A stretch of DNA of 64,000 bases from DATFDN01 sp963818725 (GCA_963818725.1 CAWFTU010000023.1:186001-250000); one strand, 5' to 3'. Positions 36,298-45,837 are shown, numbered from the stretch's first letter. Translations and numbers: made by a program. Notes: generated from the sequence alone by a model not told the origin.

Positions 36298-39200
36298 TCA
36301 GGCCAGCTCATCCAGTAGTGCCTTGGCCTCCTTCAGAACCGGTGCGTCAAAGCCTTCCGTGAACCAGCCATAGATCGGCACGAGCAGGTCGTAGGCTTCC
36401 GTGCGCCTGCCCTGGTCGCGCCAGAGCCGCGCGAGGCTGGTAAAGGCCCGCAGCTGGAACAATCTTGCGCTCTGCCGCTCGGCGATGACGATAGCCTGAC
36501 GATAGTGCCGCTCAGCCCCGGACCGATCCCCAGCGGCATTCAGCAGGTCGCCCGGCACCCGATGCAGCACCTCAGCTTCCGGATACCGCTCTTCGGTGGT
36601 CCCGATGATCCGAGCAGCCTCAGCGAGGCAGTCCCGTGCTTCATCCGGCTGCCCGAGCGACGCGTGGGCCACGGCCAGCGACGCAAATAGCCTCGCCGTA
36701 CCGATAACGTGTCCCATAGCACGGTATTTCGTTAGCGCCTGCGTACACAGCATAAGTCCTTCCTGTGCCTGCCCGAGCGCGATCAACGACCCTCCGCGGA
36801 GTGCCAGGGCAAAAGCCAACAAGAGTGGATAATTGTGTTCGGTTGCCAGCGATTGAAGTTCTTCGAGATGCATCAGAGGCGAGCCGGTGAGGCGGTCAAG
36901 CAAACTCGCAAAAAGGAGCATCTGACCAACTGTGTAGACGTGTTGGAGCCGGCGGGCCTCCGACAACGCTTCGTCCATCCGTGACTGTGCCTGATCGATA
37001 CAGCCCAGGCACGCCAGGGTCGGGGCAAGCCATGCCAACGTCGCGGCATGAGGATCGAAAGACAGTCCCCCGATAACGCGGTGCGATGGATCAGCAAGGC
37101 CCAAATACCGCTCCAGCAGGGCGCGGGCGGCAACGAACTCCCCGAGCATAAAGCGGGTGACCCCTTGCGCGAAACGACCGAGCCATTGCACTGCGGCATC
37201 GTTCCGTGCCTCGCCAATTTGTTCGAGCTGCTCGCCTACCGGCAGCGCCAGCCTGTGCTCGGCTCGAACGTGATGGAGAGACCATTGCCCCAGGATCAGC
37301 GGGACCAGGTGCTCCGGTCGCTCGAGTTGCTCAGCCAGCACGCGCGCCCGGGCAAGGGTTTCCTCCACCTCTGCTACCGCCCAGCCTTTCGTGGCAGTCA
37401 GTGCCGATCTGAGCTCGACTTGCAGGTCCAGCTCCTGTTGTCGGCGCCACGGGCCGTCTGGCAAGCTGGCCAGCACATCCAGCCCTTTCCGCAACTGGGC
37501 TGCCGCTTCCGGCATCGCCGAGCGCGCCAAAGCCTGCCGACCAGCCTTTAGCCGATAGACGACCGCCTTTTCCGCCAGCCCGGCTTCCGAGTAGTGCTGG
37601 GCTAACAGCGCGGGCTGCGCCAGCACAATATCGTCGAAGTGTTCTTCGAGAGTCGTTGCAATACGCGCGTGCAGTTGCTGACGCCCGCTGCGCAGCAATG
37701 TGCTGTATGCCGCGTCCTGCACCAGCGCGTGTTTGAAGAGGTAGACGGATTGCGGCGGTGCGCCGCGGGCGAACACCAGGCCGGCGTTGGTCAGCCGGCC
37801 GAGCGCCTCGCAAAGATGTGGCTCCGACAGATCGGTGGTGGATGCCAGCAGGCCGTGACCAAACTCGCGGCCGATCGCCGCCCCGGTTTGCGCAACCTCT
37901 TTGGCATCCGGTCCCAGCCGATCCAGCCGCGCCATCAACGAGGCGTGCAAGGTCGCGGGTACCGCCAACCCCGGATGCGGTGCGGAGGACAGCGCCGCGG
38001 GCGCTTGTGCCCCGGCTTCGATCACCGCCTTGGTCAGTTCCTCGACGAACAGCGGCACGCCGTCGGCGCGCTCGGCGATCTCTCGCGCCATCTCCGCGGG
38101 CAACGCGTCCGCGCCGGCGACCTCTGCGATCATCGCGGCGGAATCGTATGGGTCGAGCCGGCTCAGGGCGAGAGGCGTTACGTTCGGCTGCCCAATCCAG
38201 GGTGGCTGGAATTCGGGGCGGAACGTCGCCAGCAGCAGCACCGGTAGGCGTTTTACCTGCTCGATGGTCCGGTCGAGCAGCTCACGCGACGTGGGATCGA
38301 TCCAGTGCACGTCCTCGTAGATCACCAGGACGGGCTGGCGCGCCGCGAGACCAGCCAGCTGCGCGAGCAGCGCCGCGAGCGTCCGCTCGCGCCGCGCCTG
38401 CGGGCTCAGCCGCTGGACCCGCTCGCGCTGGTCGGTTGGGATCGAGAGCAGCTCGGCGATCAGCGCGGCCGCCTCGTCCGTCGCATTGGATGGGGCGAGC
38501 CCCGCGTCGAGCTTGGCGAGCTTGGCTTCGTCGGTGTCCTCGCGCGCAAAGCCGGCCGCGTGTTCGAGTTGCACGATGAGCGGGTGCAGCGCGCTGTCCT
38601 GGTGGTGCGGCGAGCAGAAGAGGCGCAGCTCGGTGTGGGGCTGCCCCGCGATCGCGTCCTGAAACGCACGGGCAAGGCGCGACTTGCCGATGCCGGGTTC
38701 GCCCGTGATCAGCACGACCTTCCCGCTTCCGGCCTTGGCCTGCTCCCAGCGGCGCAGCAGCAGCCCCAGCTCCTCCTCGCGCCCGACCAGGGGCACCAGC
38801 GCGGTGCCGCGCAACGCCTCGAACCGGCTCTCCGCGGCAGCCTCCGCCGTCACCTGCCAGGCTTCGACCGGCTCACCGACCCCTTCCATAGGGATCGGCG
38901 CGTAGGCGCGGAACTCGAACAGCTCGCCCACGAGACGGCGCGTGCTCGCCGAGATCAGCACCGCACCCGGCTCGGCGCGAGACGCCAGCCCGGCCGCGAG
39001 GTGGATCGCCTCGCCCAGAGCCGTGAGCTGGCCGGGGGCGGAGGGCTGGCCACCCACCACCGCGAGCCCTGTCGCAACGCCGACACGAACTTGCAGCTGG
39101 CCCAGTGGGCCGGTGTCGGTCCCGCCGGCTGCCTCGATCAGCTCCAGGGCGGCATGGACGGCGCGCTCCGCCTGGTGCTCGTCGGCCCGCGGGTGGCCGA

Positions 39201-39780
39201 AATAGGCCACCAGCCCGTCGCCCAGCAGCCGATCGACCGTGCCGCCGGCCTCGGTGAGGACCGACTTGGCGTGCTCGTGGAAAATGGCGAGCAGCCGCTG
39301 CAGGTCCTCCGGGTCGCGCCGCGCGGCCAGCAAGGTCGGCCCGCACAGGCCACAGTGCATTACCGTGAGTTGCCGCCGCTCGGGAGAGGCTGGGGGCGCT
39401 GGTGATGGTGCCGGCTCCGCCACCGGCGTCGCGGCGCCCTCGGCGGAGGCGGGCTGAGGCTTGACGGCGAACCGGTAGCCCGCCCCGGGCACGGTGACGA
39501 TCAGCCGCGGCCGGCCCGGCTCCGACTCGAGCTTGCGCCGCAGCCGCCCGACCAGCACGTCCACGCTCCGGTCGAAGGGCTCCGCGTGGCGGCTGGCGAC
39601 CGCGTCCAGCAGGTGGTCGCGGCTGAGCGCCCGGCCCGGGGCGGCGAGGAAGGCGCGCAGCAGTTCATACTCCGAGCGCCGCAAGGGGACCTCCCGGCCG
39701 GCCGCGTCCATGAGGGTGCGCGCCGCCGGGTCGAGCGTGAAGCCCGCGAAGCAGAGCGCTGTCGGGTCCGCCTCAGCCAT
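36298..39780 (-). CDS. Multidomain regulator: winged helix, degenerate cyclase, AAA ATPase, TPR-like repeats
   Basis: The 1160-residue protein starts with an OmpR-type winged helix (about 1-105: REVPLRRSEYELLRAFLAAP, then VDVLVGRLRRKLE and VPGAGYRF). Residues about 135-310 resemble a class III adenylate/guanylate cyclase (VDRLLGDGLVAYFGHPRADE), but the first metal-binding Asp is replaced: the usual FCDLVGST is HCGLCGPT, so catalysis is unlikely. A STAND/AAA domain follows (Walker A ITGEPGIGKSRLARAF, Walker B VLVIYEDVHWID), and then about 500 residues of TPR-like helices. It probably senses a ligand and binds DNA. A 3' fragment of a relative lies at 60.05-60.4 kb. It looks intact. Confidence 0.88.
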   Translation of the reverse strand: MAEADPTALCFAGFTLDPAARTLMDAAGREVPLRRSEYELLRAFLAAPGRALSRDHLLDAVASRHAEPFDRSVDVLVGRLRRKLESEPGRPRLIVTVPGAGYRFAVKPQPASAEGAATPVAEPAPSPAPPASPERRQLTVMHCGLCGPTLLAARRDPEDLQRLLAIFHEHAKSVLTEAGGTVDRLLGDGLVAYFGHPRADEHQAERAVHAALELIEAAGGTDTGPLGQLQVRVGVATGLAVVGGQPSAPGQLTALGEAIHLAAGLASRAEPGAVLISASTRRLVGELFEFRAYAPIPMEGVGEPVEAWQVTAEAAAESRFEALRGTALVPLVGREEELGLLLRRWEQAKAGSGKVVLITGEPGIGKSRLARAFQDAIAGQPHTELRLFCSPHHQDSALHPLIVQLEHAAGFAREDTDEAKLAKLDAGLAPSNATDEAAALIAELLSIPTDQRERVQRLSPQARRERTLAALLAQLAGLAARQPVLVIYEDVHWIDPTSRELLDRTIEQVKRLPVLLLATFRPEFQPPWIGQPNVTPLALSRLDPYDSAAMIAEVAGADALPAEMAREIAERADGVPLFVEELTKAVIEAGAQAPAALSSAPHPGLAVPATLHASLMARLDRLGPDAKEVAQTGAAIGREFGHGLLASTTDLSEPHLCEALGRLTNAGLVFARGAPPQSVYLFKHALVQDAAYSTLLRSGRQQLHARIATTLEEHFDDIVLAQPALLAQHYSEAGLAEKAVVYRLKAGRQALARSAMPEAAAQLRKGLDVLASLPDGPWRRQQELDLQVELRSALTATKGWAVAEVEETLARARVLAEQLERPEHLVPLILGQWSLHHVRAEHRLALPVGEQLEQIGEARNDAAVQWLGRFAQGVTRFMLGEFVAARALLERYLGLADPSHRVIGGLSFDPHAATLAWLAPTLACLGCIDQAQSRMDEALSEARRLQHVYTVGQMLLFASLLDRLTGSPLMHLEELQSLATEHNYPLLLAFALALRGGSLIALGQAQEGLMLCTQALTKYRAMGHVIGTARLFASLAVAHASLGQPDEARDCLAEAARIIGTTEERYPEAEVLHRVPGDLLNAAGDRSGAERHYRQAIVIAERQSARLFQLRAFTSLARLWRDQGRRTEAYDLLVPIYGWFTEGFDAPVLKEAKALLDELA

Positions 39781-39867
39781 GCCCCGGCCCTCCTCGACAA
39801 CCGGTCGGGAGCACCGGCCAGCGACCGTAGGCCGCCGGCCGCTCCAAGTGGAACGAAGTTTTACACG

Positions 39868-39970
39868 TAGCTGGTTGCGAGTTTTGCTGCTTGCCTAACT
39901 CACTGTATTATATGAGATAGTTGGACTTTCCGGCGCACACCGCTCAGGCTTCCCATGAAGCCATTTCCGG
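39868..39970 (+). repeat. Orphan terminal fragment of the 992-bp DDE element
   Basis: These 103 bp repeat the promoter end of the element at 51315-51417 (one base differs: CTTCCCATG for CTTCTCATG), then stop at CATTTCCGG, where a full copy begins in the opposite orientation. It is the remains of another copy into which, or beside which, the full copy inserted. Confidence 0.75.
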
Positions 39971-40962
39971 TAGCTGGTTGCAAGTTTCAGGCACCACAGA
40001 AATGCCTCAGATTGATCAACGTGTACGCCATCAGTTTCATACCGTAGTGCCGTTGCTGTTTGAACTCAAAGCGCAGCAGCAACCGCTTGAATTTATCCTC
40101 CCACGCGAAGGTTCGCTCTACGCATAGCCGCAACGAATGGATGGCGGCATTGAACAACCGCTTCCGGCCCCGCTTCGGGGTCTTCCGATTGCGCGGGTTT
40201 TCCTTGATGTTTGGAACCAGCCCGGCGTTGAAGATTGCTTTGCGTTTGTGCCTGGAATCGAACCCGCCATCGAGATTGAGATACGAGCCATCGATCTTCA
40301 GATCCGTCAGCCTGGCCACGCGCTTCAAGGCGTTCAACCCCTCCGAGAGGAGCACGGTATCGGCTTCATTCGCCGGCGCCACAGGAAGCGGAGCCAACAC
40401 AAAGCCGTTGTTCTCGACGATCGCGAGGACCTTCTCGCCCTTCTGATGTTTGTGGCCGGAATAGCCGACGCCATCGCCACCTTTCTTCGCGACGGTGTTG
40501 GAGCCATCGCCGTGAGGGACGCTGAGATCGAGGTGGTGTTGCTCCGCCAGATGCCGCACGCTGGCGAGGAAGGCCTGATCGAGCGAGCCATCGTCGGACC
40601 ATTTGGCGAACGCTTTGTAGATTGTCGTGTAGTGGATTACGGCGGTCCGATCGTCTGTTCGTGGCACCGGCAGGCACTTCCATTGCATACCCGTGTAGAG
40701 TACCCGCAGAATCAGATTGAAGACGCGGTGATAGCCCAGTTTGCATTTCGGCCCGCGCCTGGGCATCGACAGGTGCGGGAAGATAAATGCGACGAACTCC
40801 GGCTCAGAGAGCTGAACCGGAATCGGAGTTGTGGCGGGGCTTTCTGTCATCGTGCTCATCCGGAAATGGCTTCATGAGAAGCCTGAGCGGTGTGCGCCGG
40901 AAAGTCCAACTATCTCATATAATACAGTGAGTTAGGCAAGCAGCAAAACTCGCAACCAGCTA
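39971..40962 (-). mobile_element. 992-bp IS5-type DDE element, copy 1
   Basis: Inverted ends TAGCTGGTTGCAAGTTT and TAGCTGGTTGCGAGTTTT bound 992 bp. The outer TA is shared by both flanks and may be the target duplication. Copy 2 at 51315-52306 has the same length and is nearly identical (one transposase-gene difference seen). Copy 1 carries its gene on the minus strand, copy 2 on the plus strand. Confidence 0.88.
39987..40859 (-). CDS. IS5-type DDE transposase, copy 1
   Basis: The 290-residue protein starts MSTMTESPATTPIPVQLSEP and has a DUF4096-like N-terminal domain (RVFNLILRVLYTGMQWKCLP), then a DDE domain: HGDGSNTVAKKGGDGVGYSG (first Asp), KIDGSYLNLDGGFDS (second Asp) and RLCVERTFAWEDKFKRLLLR (Glu). 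It is complete and probably active; two near-identical copies in the window speak for recent movement. Confidence 0.9.
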   Translation of the reverse strand: MSTMTESPATTPIPVQLSEPEFVAFIFPHLSMPRRGPKCKLGYHRVFNLILRVLYTGMQWKCLPVPRTDDRTAVIHYTTIYKAFAKWSDDGSLDQAFLASVRHLAEQHHLDLSVPHGDGSNTVAKKGGDGVGYSGHKHQKGEKVLAIVENNGFVLAPLPVAPANEADTVLLSEGLNALKRVARLTDLKIDGSYLNLDGGFDSRHKRKAIFNAGLVPNIKENPRNRKTPKRGRKRLFNAAIHSLRLCVERTFAWEDKFKRLLLRFEFKQQRHYGMKLMAYTLINLRHFCGA

Positions 40963-41191
40963 GCTCTGAAGTTCTCCGGAGTGCTCAGGTCCAGGCATTG
41001 CCCGCTCCAACTCGTCATCGCTTGCAGCCAAGATGACACTGTGTGTCTACTCCACTTTCCACTCAGCTTCCGATTCCAAGTTAGCCGCTGGGCTAGGCAT
41101 CCTGCATTGTAGCGTTATGGGATTGCCAGAAGCATTGTCTCCCTTTTCCCTCCGTCAGGCCTTTTTGTGAATCACCCCCTTGCCCGGCACG

Positions 41192-41533
41192 TTATTTGGC
41201 GACAGCGCCGGGTGCTCCGCCCGGCGTGCCGGGGGGTGGAATGACGGGCATCGTGCCCCGCTCGGTCGGGGTCTTCTGCATCCCCGGATCCACGGCGGGT
41301 GGGCGTAACGTCCCATTGGTCTGTGCCAAGCTCGAGCCGAGGGGCTGGTTGGCATTCCTGCCACGCGACCGGTCGGGAGCGATCACTTCCGGCGGCACCG
41401 GCGTGACCGAGGGGCCAGGCGGCGCCCCGGGCACAGTTCCTGGTGCCGTGGGCGGCTCGCCTGGCACGGGCGCAGCCTGTGCGGCGCCGACAAGCGCGGC
41501 GAGACAGGCGATGGCCATAAGTACGCGCGTCAT
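41192..41533 (-). CDS. Secreted proline-rich small protein
   Basis: The 113-residue protein begins with a clear signal peptide (MTRVLMAIACLAALVGAAQA, cleavage after AQA), then a mature part very rich in Pro and Gly (GTVPGAPPGPSVTPVPPEV and PPPGTPGGAPGAVAK) with one polar block (GRNANQPLGSSLAQTNGTLR). It has no catalytic motif and is probably periplasmic. A family is not recognised; similar small Pro-rich exported proteins are common in Acetobacteraceae. The stop is followed by a GC-rich stretch without an obvious terminator. Confidence 0.6.
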   Translation of the reverse strand: MTRVLMAIACLAALVGAAQAAPVPGEPPTAPGTVPGAPPGPSVTPVPPEVIAPDRSRGRNANQPLGSSLAQTNGTLRPPAVDPGMQKTPTERGTMPVIPPPGTPGGAPGAVAK

Positions 41534-41674
41534 ACGGGTGTGCTCCTGATGTTGAAGCGAAAAGACTGAGGCTCAACGGCCTCCAACGGGCGCGGTTTGC
41601 CTTTTGACAGGTTGACCGGAAGCGAGATCGCGGCAGTGGCAGGAGGAGATCGCTCCGTGGCACGATGGCTCGGC

Positions 41675-41929
41675 TCACCACATGCGTTCCGCGAGGTCCG
41701 TGCCTCGGGACCCGATCTCGTTGAATGCCCGCCGGGCGGCCGCCTCGTCCACCCAGTCGGTCTCGTCCACGACCTCCGCGATCGCGGAGAGATCGTCCGC
41801 GGCAATCCCGTCGCGCTTGCCGCCGTGGCAGTTGTACAGGCGGTTGTTCCGCCTTTCGACGATGGCGAAACGGTCCCCGCGCGCGATCAGCAGGTGAGTG
41901 CCCTTCTCCTCGATGATGGTTGCGTTCAT
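41675..41929 (-). CDS. Conserved small hypothetical protein (84 aa)
   Basis: ATG at 41927-41929 is preceded by GAGGAAGAGG, a strong ribosome binding site. The protein (MNATIIEEKGTHLLIARGDR, FAIVERRNNRLYNCHGGKRD, then an acidic helix VVDETDWVDEAAARRAF) has an N-terminal beta-rich part and a C-terminal helix. I have seen similar hypothetical proteins in Methylobacterium and Roseomonas-type genomes but know of no function. No neighbour in an operon. Confidence 0.65.
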   Translation of the reverse strand: MNATIIEEKGTHLLIARGDRFAIVERRNNRLYNCHGGKRDGIAADDLSAIAEVVDETDWVDEAAARRAFNEIGSRGTDLAERMW

Positions 41930-42239
41930 GTCCTCTTCCTCTTCAAGCATTTGCTCTCGACCACCGCGCCGACACCACCGTCGCGATCTTGTCGAACGCG
42001 GAGGGGTAACGCCTCGCACGCCATGCAGATCCACCCGCGCTTATCAGGGTCGAGGGTGACGGTTCCAGTCACTGAAGGTCCGGTTTCCACCATCTCCGGC
42101 GGGCCGGGCCGGACATTGGCTTACCGTCGCGCTCGGCCCAAAGCGGACCTTCTCGCGCACGCCGGTCAAAGATTTGCGGATTGGAATAAGCCAGAGTAAG
42201 TGCGAGCGAACGCCCGCCGCCATCATCAGAATCGGATTA

Positions 42240-43371
42240 CTAACCCGGCCACCAAATAGGTAGCTCTCTTGGCCTATGCTGCGTAGCGGACGGAGGAGGC
42301 CTGGAAGAAGGCGCGGACCTTGGCGGGGCGGCGCTGCAGGCTGCGCATGTAGGAGGTCAGGCCAGCCTTCAGCGCGGCCTTGTCCCTGGGCACCTGGCGC
42401 CGCGCCATGGCTTGCTTGACGTCGTTGTTGAGAAACTCGTCGGGATTGTGCTCCGGCGCGTAGGGCGGGAGATAGAACAGTTCGAGCCGCTCAGCGTTGG
42501 CCTTCACCCAGGCGGTGACCCGTCTGGCGCGGTGGACCCGCAGATTATCGGCGATGACGAACAGCTTGCGCCCGGCGCCCTGCACCAGACGCCGCAGGAA
42601 GATCAGGAAGGTCGTGGCGGTGAGCGCGCCGTCATAGACCATGAATCGCAATGTGCCGCGGTTGGTCAGGCTGGAGATCATCGACTGCGTGACCCGTGCA
42701 GCCGGCCGTAGCAGGACGGGCGTCTTGCCTTTTGGGGCGAAACTCCGGCCGTAGTTGGCCTGGTTGGACAAACCGGTCTCGTCCGCCCAGTGGATCTCGG
42801 CGCCCTCTGCCTTGGCCCGCTCGGCAATCGCCGGATACTCTTGTCGCAGCCAGGCGCGGACCGCTGGCTCGCGGCGCTCGAGGGCCCGTCGTGCCGGGCG
42901 CTGCGCGGTGAAGCCCCAGGCCCGCAGGGCGCGCCCGAGGGCCGAGGCCGACAGCCGCACCCCGGTCTCGCGCTCAATCAGCGCGCCGACCGCCTCACGG
43001 GTCCACAGCGCGAACGGCAGCTTCAGCTGATCCGGGCAGCGGTCCGCGATCAGGCGCCGGATCCTCTGCTCCTGTGGAGGCGAGAGCGCCTTCTGCTCGC
43101 CCGGCCGGCGACCGCGCCGCCCACCATCCAAGGCAGCCTCCCCGGATTGCCGCACCGCCTCGACCCATTCCCCGACAAAGCGACGGTTCACGCCGACGGC
43201 CGCCGCGGCCTCAATGCGAGTTTTGCCCCCCTCCACCATGGCAACGGCCACGCGGCGCAGCTCTGCCTGGGTAGCCGGGTCAAGCTTGCGGAAGTCACGA
43301 CGGAGCGCCATGCCCGGACTGTCGCACAGCACCCCGCAGAATGCTACCTATTTGGTGGCCTGGTTAGTAAG
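42240..43371 (-). mobile_element. IS630-family element 1
   Basis: The ends ACCCGGCCACCAAATAGGT and its near-inverse ACCTATTTGGTGGCC lie at about 42243 and 43347, each followed outward by the TA expected for IS630. One gene fills the element. It has inserted just upstream of the SMEK-domain gene at 43427. Confidence 0.85.
42274..43311 (-). CDS. IS630-family transposase 1
   Basis: The protein (MALRRDFRKLDPATQAELRR onward, 345 residues) has an HTH region (RIEAAAAVGVNRRFVGEWVE), a second winged-helix part, and a DDE core: HWADETGLSNQANYGRSFAP (first Asp), FVIADNLRVHRARRVT (second) and LPPYAPEHNPDEFLNNDVKQ (third, as Glu/Asp). The C-terminal SVRYAA is the usual end. It is complete. An upstream in-frame ATG at 43332 lies in the terminal repeat and is less likely. 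Confidence 0.9.
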   Translation of the reverse strand: MALRRDFRKLDPATQAELRRVAVAMVEGGKTRIEAAAAVGVNRRFVGEWVEAVRQSGEAALDGGRRGRRPGEQKALSPPQEQRIRRLIADRCPDQLKLPFALWTREAVGALIERETGVRLSASALGRALRAWGFTAQRPARRALERREPAVRAWLRQEYPAIAERAKAEGAEIHWADETGLSNQANYGRSFAPKGKTPVLLRPAARVTQSMISSLTNRGTLRFMVYDGALTATTFLIFLRRLVQGAGRKLFVIADNLRVHRARRVTAWVKANAERLELFYLPPYAPEHNPDEFLNNDVKQAMARRQVPRDKAALKAGLTSYMRSLQRRPAKVRAFFQASSVRYAA

Positions 43372-43426
43372 AGCTGAGTCTGAACAAGAGTTCGGCGATC
43401 GTTGTCGCTCCCAGAGGAGATTGCAC

Positions 43427-43690
43427 TTGCTCACCCGTGGCTACCTGATCGGCCAAATCGTCGACGACCTTGCTGCAATCGCAGCGGAGGCGCGACAACG
43501 CGCGCGCCTGCACTTTTTCGACCTACACGTCCACGTCGAGAACTTCGCCAAAGAGGTGCTCAACCGCACGCTTGGGCTGTCCCTAACGAACCTGAACACG
43601 GAACGGCAGAACATGCCGGGGCTCGACCTCGGCGACGGCATGTCGGGGTGGGCGTTTCAGGTGACAGGCGATAAGAGTTCCGCGAAGGTT
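43427..43690 (+). pseudogene. SMEK-domain protein, N-terminal fragment
   Basis: A TTG at 43427 with AGGAG seven bases upstream starts LLTRGYLIGQIVDDLAAIAA, followed by FFDLHVHVENFAKEVLNRTL, NLNTERQNMPGLDLGDGMSG and WAFQVTGDKSSAKV. This is the SMEK domain, found at the N-terminus of proteins in predicted defence/ABC-three-component systems (signature ENFxKEVLN ... NLNxExxNxPGLDLGD ... AFQVT). The gene is cut at about 43690 by an IS630-like remnant, so only the domain is left and the effector part is lost. Confidence 0.75.
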
Positions 43691-43815
43691 ATTGACCCGG
43701 TTTGGGTGATCTTGGATCAGGCAGCGTAGCGGAACTGCTGATGCTGGAAGATGGCGCGGAACCGGTTCGGCAGTTTCGCGAGCCTGCGCATGTGGCTGAC
43801 GGTCGTTTAACCCGA
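43691..43815 (-). pseudogene. IS630-like transposase, last codons and element end
   Basis: The minus strand reads SHMRRLAKLPNRFRAIFQHQ then QFRYAA and a TGA at 43725-43727, the usual end of an IS630 transposase (compare VRAFFQASSVRYAA in element 1). The remaining 35 bp to 43691 would be its terminal DNA. The upstream part of the gene is replaced by IS1634 DNA. Confidence 0.65.
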
Positions 43816-43933
43816 GCTTTGCTGCCCTTTTGGCATAAGGCGCTGAAAGATTGTTATACATGCCGTTTTGGCGGCCATGTAGCGTGATGCATTTTCCTTG
43901 ACACGACGCAAATCGGCCTGATTCCGTTCGCCC

Positions 43934-45673
43934 ATGTATGTCGCAGTCATCCCCAACCGGAGTTCACCGCCAGCCATCCTGCTGCGCGAAAGCTACAGCG
44001 AGGGCGGCAAGACCAAGAAGCGAACCCTCAAGAATCTCTCCGACTGGCCGGCCGGGCGGATCGAGCAGTTGCGCGCCGTGCTGCGCGGCGAGGAACTGCT
44101 TCCCGCCATCGACGCTGTTGAGATCGTCCGCGCTCTTCCCCATGGCCACGTCCTCGCCGCGCTCGGTACCGCACGCCGGATCGAACTCGATGCCCTGCTG
44201 CCCCGCCGCGCGCCGCAACGCCGACGTGATCTGGCACTTGCGCTGATCATCGCCCGCCTGCTCGACCCGGCGGCCAAGCTGGCCACCGCGCGGATGCTGG
44301 ATTCCACCACCACGAGCGATTCGCTGGGCGAGATGCTGGGGCTCGGCACGGTCACCGCCCGGGAGGTTTACGCCACGCTGGATTGGTTGGGCGATGAGCA
44401 AAGCTTTATCGAAACCACCCTGGCCCGCCGCCACCTGAAGAACGGCGCCCTGCTGCTCTACGATGTCACCTCCACCTACCTGGAAGGACGCTGCTGCGAA
44501 CTGGCGCGATATGGCCACAGCCGAGACCACCGGCGCGATCGTGCGCAACTGGTCATCGGCCTGCTCTGCGCCGCTGACGGCTGTCCGGTGGCGGTCGAGG
44601 TGTTCGAAGGCAACACCGCCGATCCGATGACGCTGTCCTCGCAGATCGACAAGCTGAAGCAGCGGTTCAAGCTGCAGCGCGTGGTGATGGTGGGCGACCG
44701 TGGGCTGCTGACCAGCGCGCGGATCGAGGAGACGCTGCGCCCGGCCGGTCTCGATTGGATCACCGCGCTGCGCGCCCCGGCGATCCGCGCGCTGGCGGCC
44801 GAGGGCGGGCCATTGCAGCCCTCACTGTTTGACACCCGCGACATGGCGGAGATCGACAGCCCCGATTATCCGGGCGAGCGCCTGGTGGTCTGCCAGAACC
44901 CGCTGCTGGGGCGGGAGCGGGCACGCAAGCGGGGCGAGTTGCTGGCGGCCACCGAGAAGGACCTGATCCGCATCCAGGCGCGCGTTCAGCGGGCGAACAA
45001 GAAGCTGCATGGAGCAGCGGCAATTGGCCAGGCCGTCGGCGCGGTGTTGGGCCGGCGCAAGATGGCCAAGCATTTCCAGATCAGCGTCAGCGACGATGCG
45101 TTCGGCTTCGCCAGAAACGACGCCGCCATCGCCGCCGAGGCCGCGCTGGACGGCATCTACGTGGTGCGCACCAACTTGCCGGCCGCGCAGTCCGACGCCG
45201 CCGCCACGGTGCGCGCCTACAAAAGCCTCAGCGGCGTGGAACACGCCTTCCGTTCGATGAAGACCGTCGATCTGGAACTGCGTCCGGTGTTCCACTGGAC
45301 CGCGTCACGGGTGCGCGCGCACGTGCTGCCATGCATGCTCGCCTACTATCTGGAATGGCACATGCGCCGGAGCCTGGCCCCGATGCTGTTCGACGAGCAC
45401 GATCCGGCTGGACGTGACGCGCAGCGAACTTCACCCGTGGCGAAGGCCGAGCCTTCGCCGGCGACGCAGCGCAAGACCGCTCGCAAACGCACCGAGCCCG
45501 CGGAGGGCGCCCCGCTCCCGGTGCACAGCTTTCACACCCTGCTCGCCGATCTCGCCACCCTGACACGCAACGTCGTCCGCCTCGGCGCCGATCGTGTCAT
45601 CACACTGCTCGCCACGCCCACCGCTGTGCAGCGCCGAGCCCTCAGTCTGATCGGGGCCTCGCTCGCAACGTAG
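43934..45673 (+). CDS. IS1634-family transposase
   Basis: The 579-residue protein begins MYVAVIPNRSSPPAILLRES, then LYDVTSTYLEGRCCELARYG (first Asp), VMVGDRGLLTSARIEE (second Asp) and KSLSGVEHAFRSMKTVDLEL (Glu), the DDE layout of IS1634/IS1549. The C-terminus has a variable Lys/Arg-rich linker before LLADLATLTRNVVRLGADRV. Length is normal and there are no stops. About 120 bp upstream with AT-rich sequence probably includes the left element end. Confidence 0.9.
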   Translation: MYVAVIPNRSSPPAILLRESYSEGGKTKKRTLKNLSDWPAGRIEQLRAVLRGEELLPAIDAVEIVRALPHGHVLAALGTARRIELDALLPRRAPQRRRDLALALIIARLLDPAAKLATARMLDSTTTSDSLGEMLGLGTVTAREVYATLDWLGDEQSFIETTLARRHLKNGALLLYDVTSTYLEGRCCELARYGHSRDHRRDRAQLVIGLLCAADGCPVAVEVFEGNTADPMTLSSQIDKLKQRFKLQRVVMVGDRGLLTSARIEETLRPAGLDWITALRAPAIRALAAEGGPLQPSLFDTRDMAEIDSPDYPGERLVVCQNPLLGRERARKRGELLAATEKDLIRIQARVQRANKKLHGAAAIGQAVGAVLGRRKMAKHFQISVSDDAFGFARNDAAIAAEAALDGIYVVRTNLPAAQSDAAATVRAYKSLSGVEHAFRSMKTVDLELRPVFHWTASRVRAHVLPCMLAYYLEWHMRRSLAPMLFDEHDPAGRDAQRTSPVAKAEPSPATQRKTARKRTEPAEGAPLPVHSFHTLLADLATLTRNVVRLGADRVITLLATPTAVQRRALSLIGASLAT

Positions 45674-45837
45674 ACAGACAGCTACCGCCAATACCAATCA
45701 TATCAATGCCGTGCTCTCAAATCCGGGCAAAGTTCAGTTTAACGGGGACTTGGCGAAGGTGAAAAGCGGGAGCGCCTCTATTTGTGCCAACACGCCTGCT
45801 GGGACTATGGCGGGCCTGGACGTTGGGAGCCGTCGCG

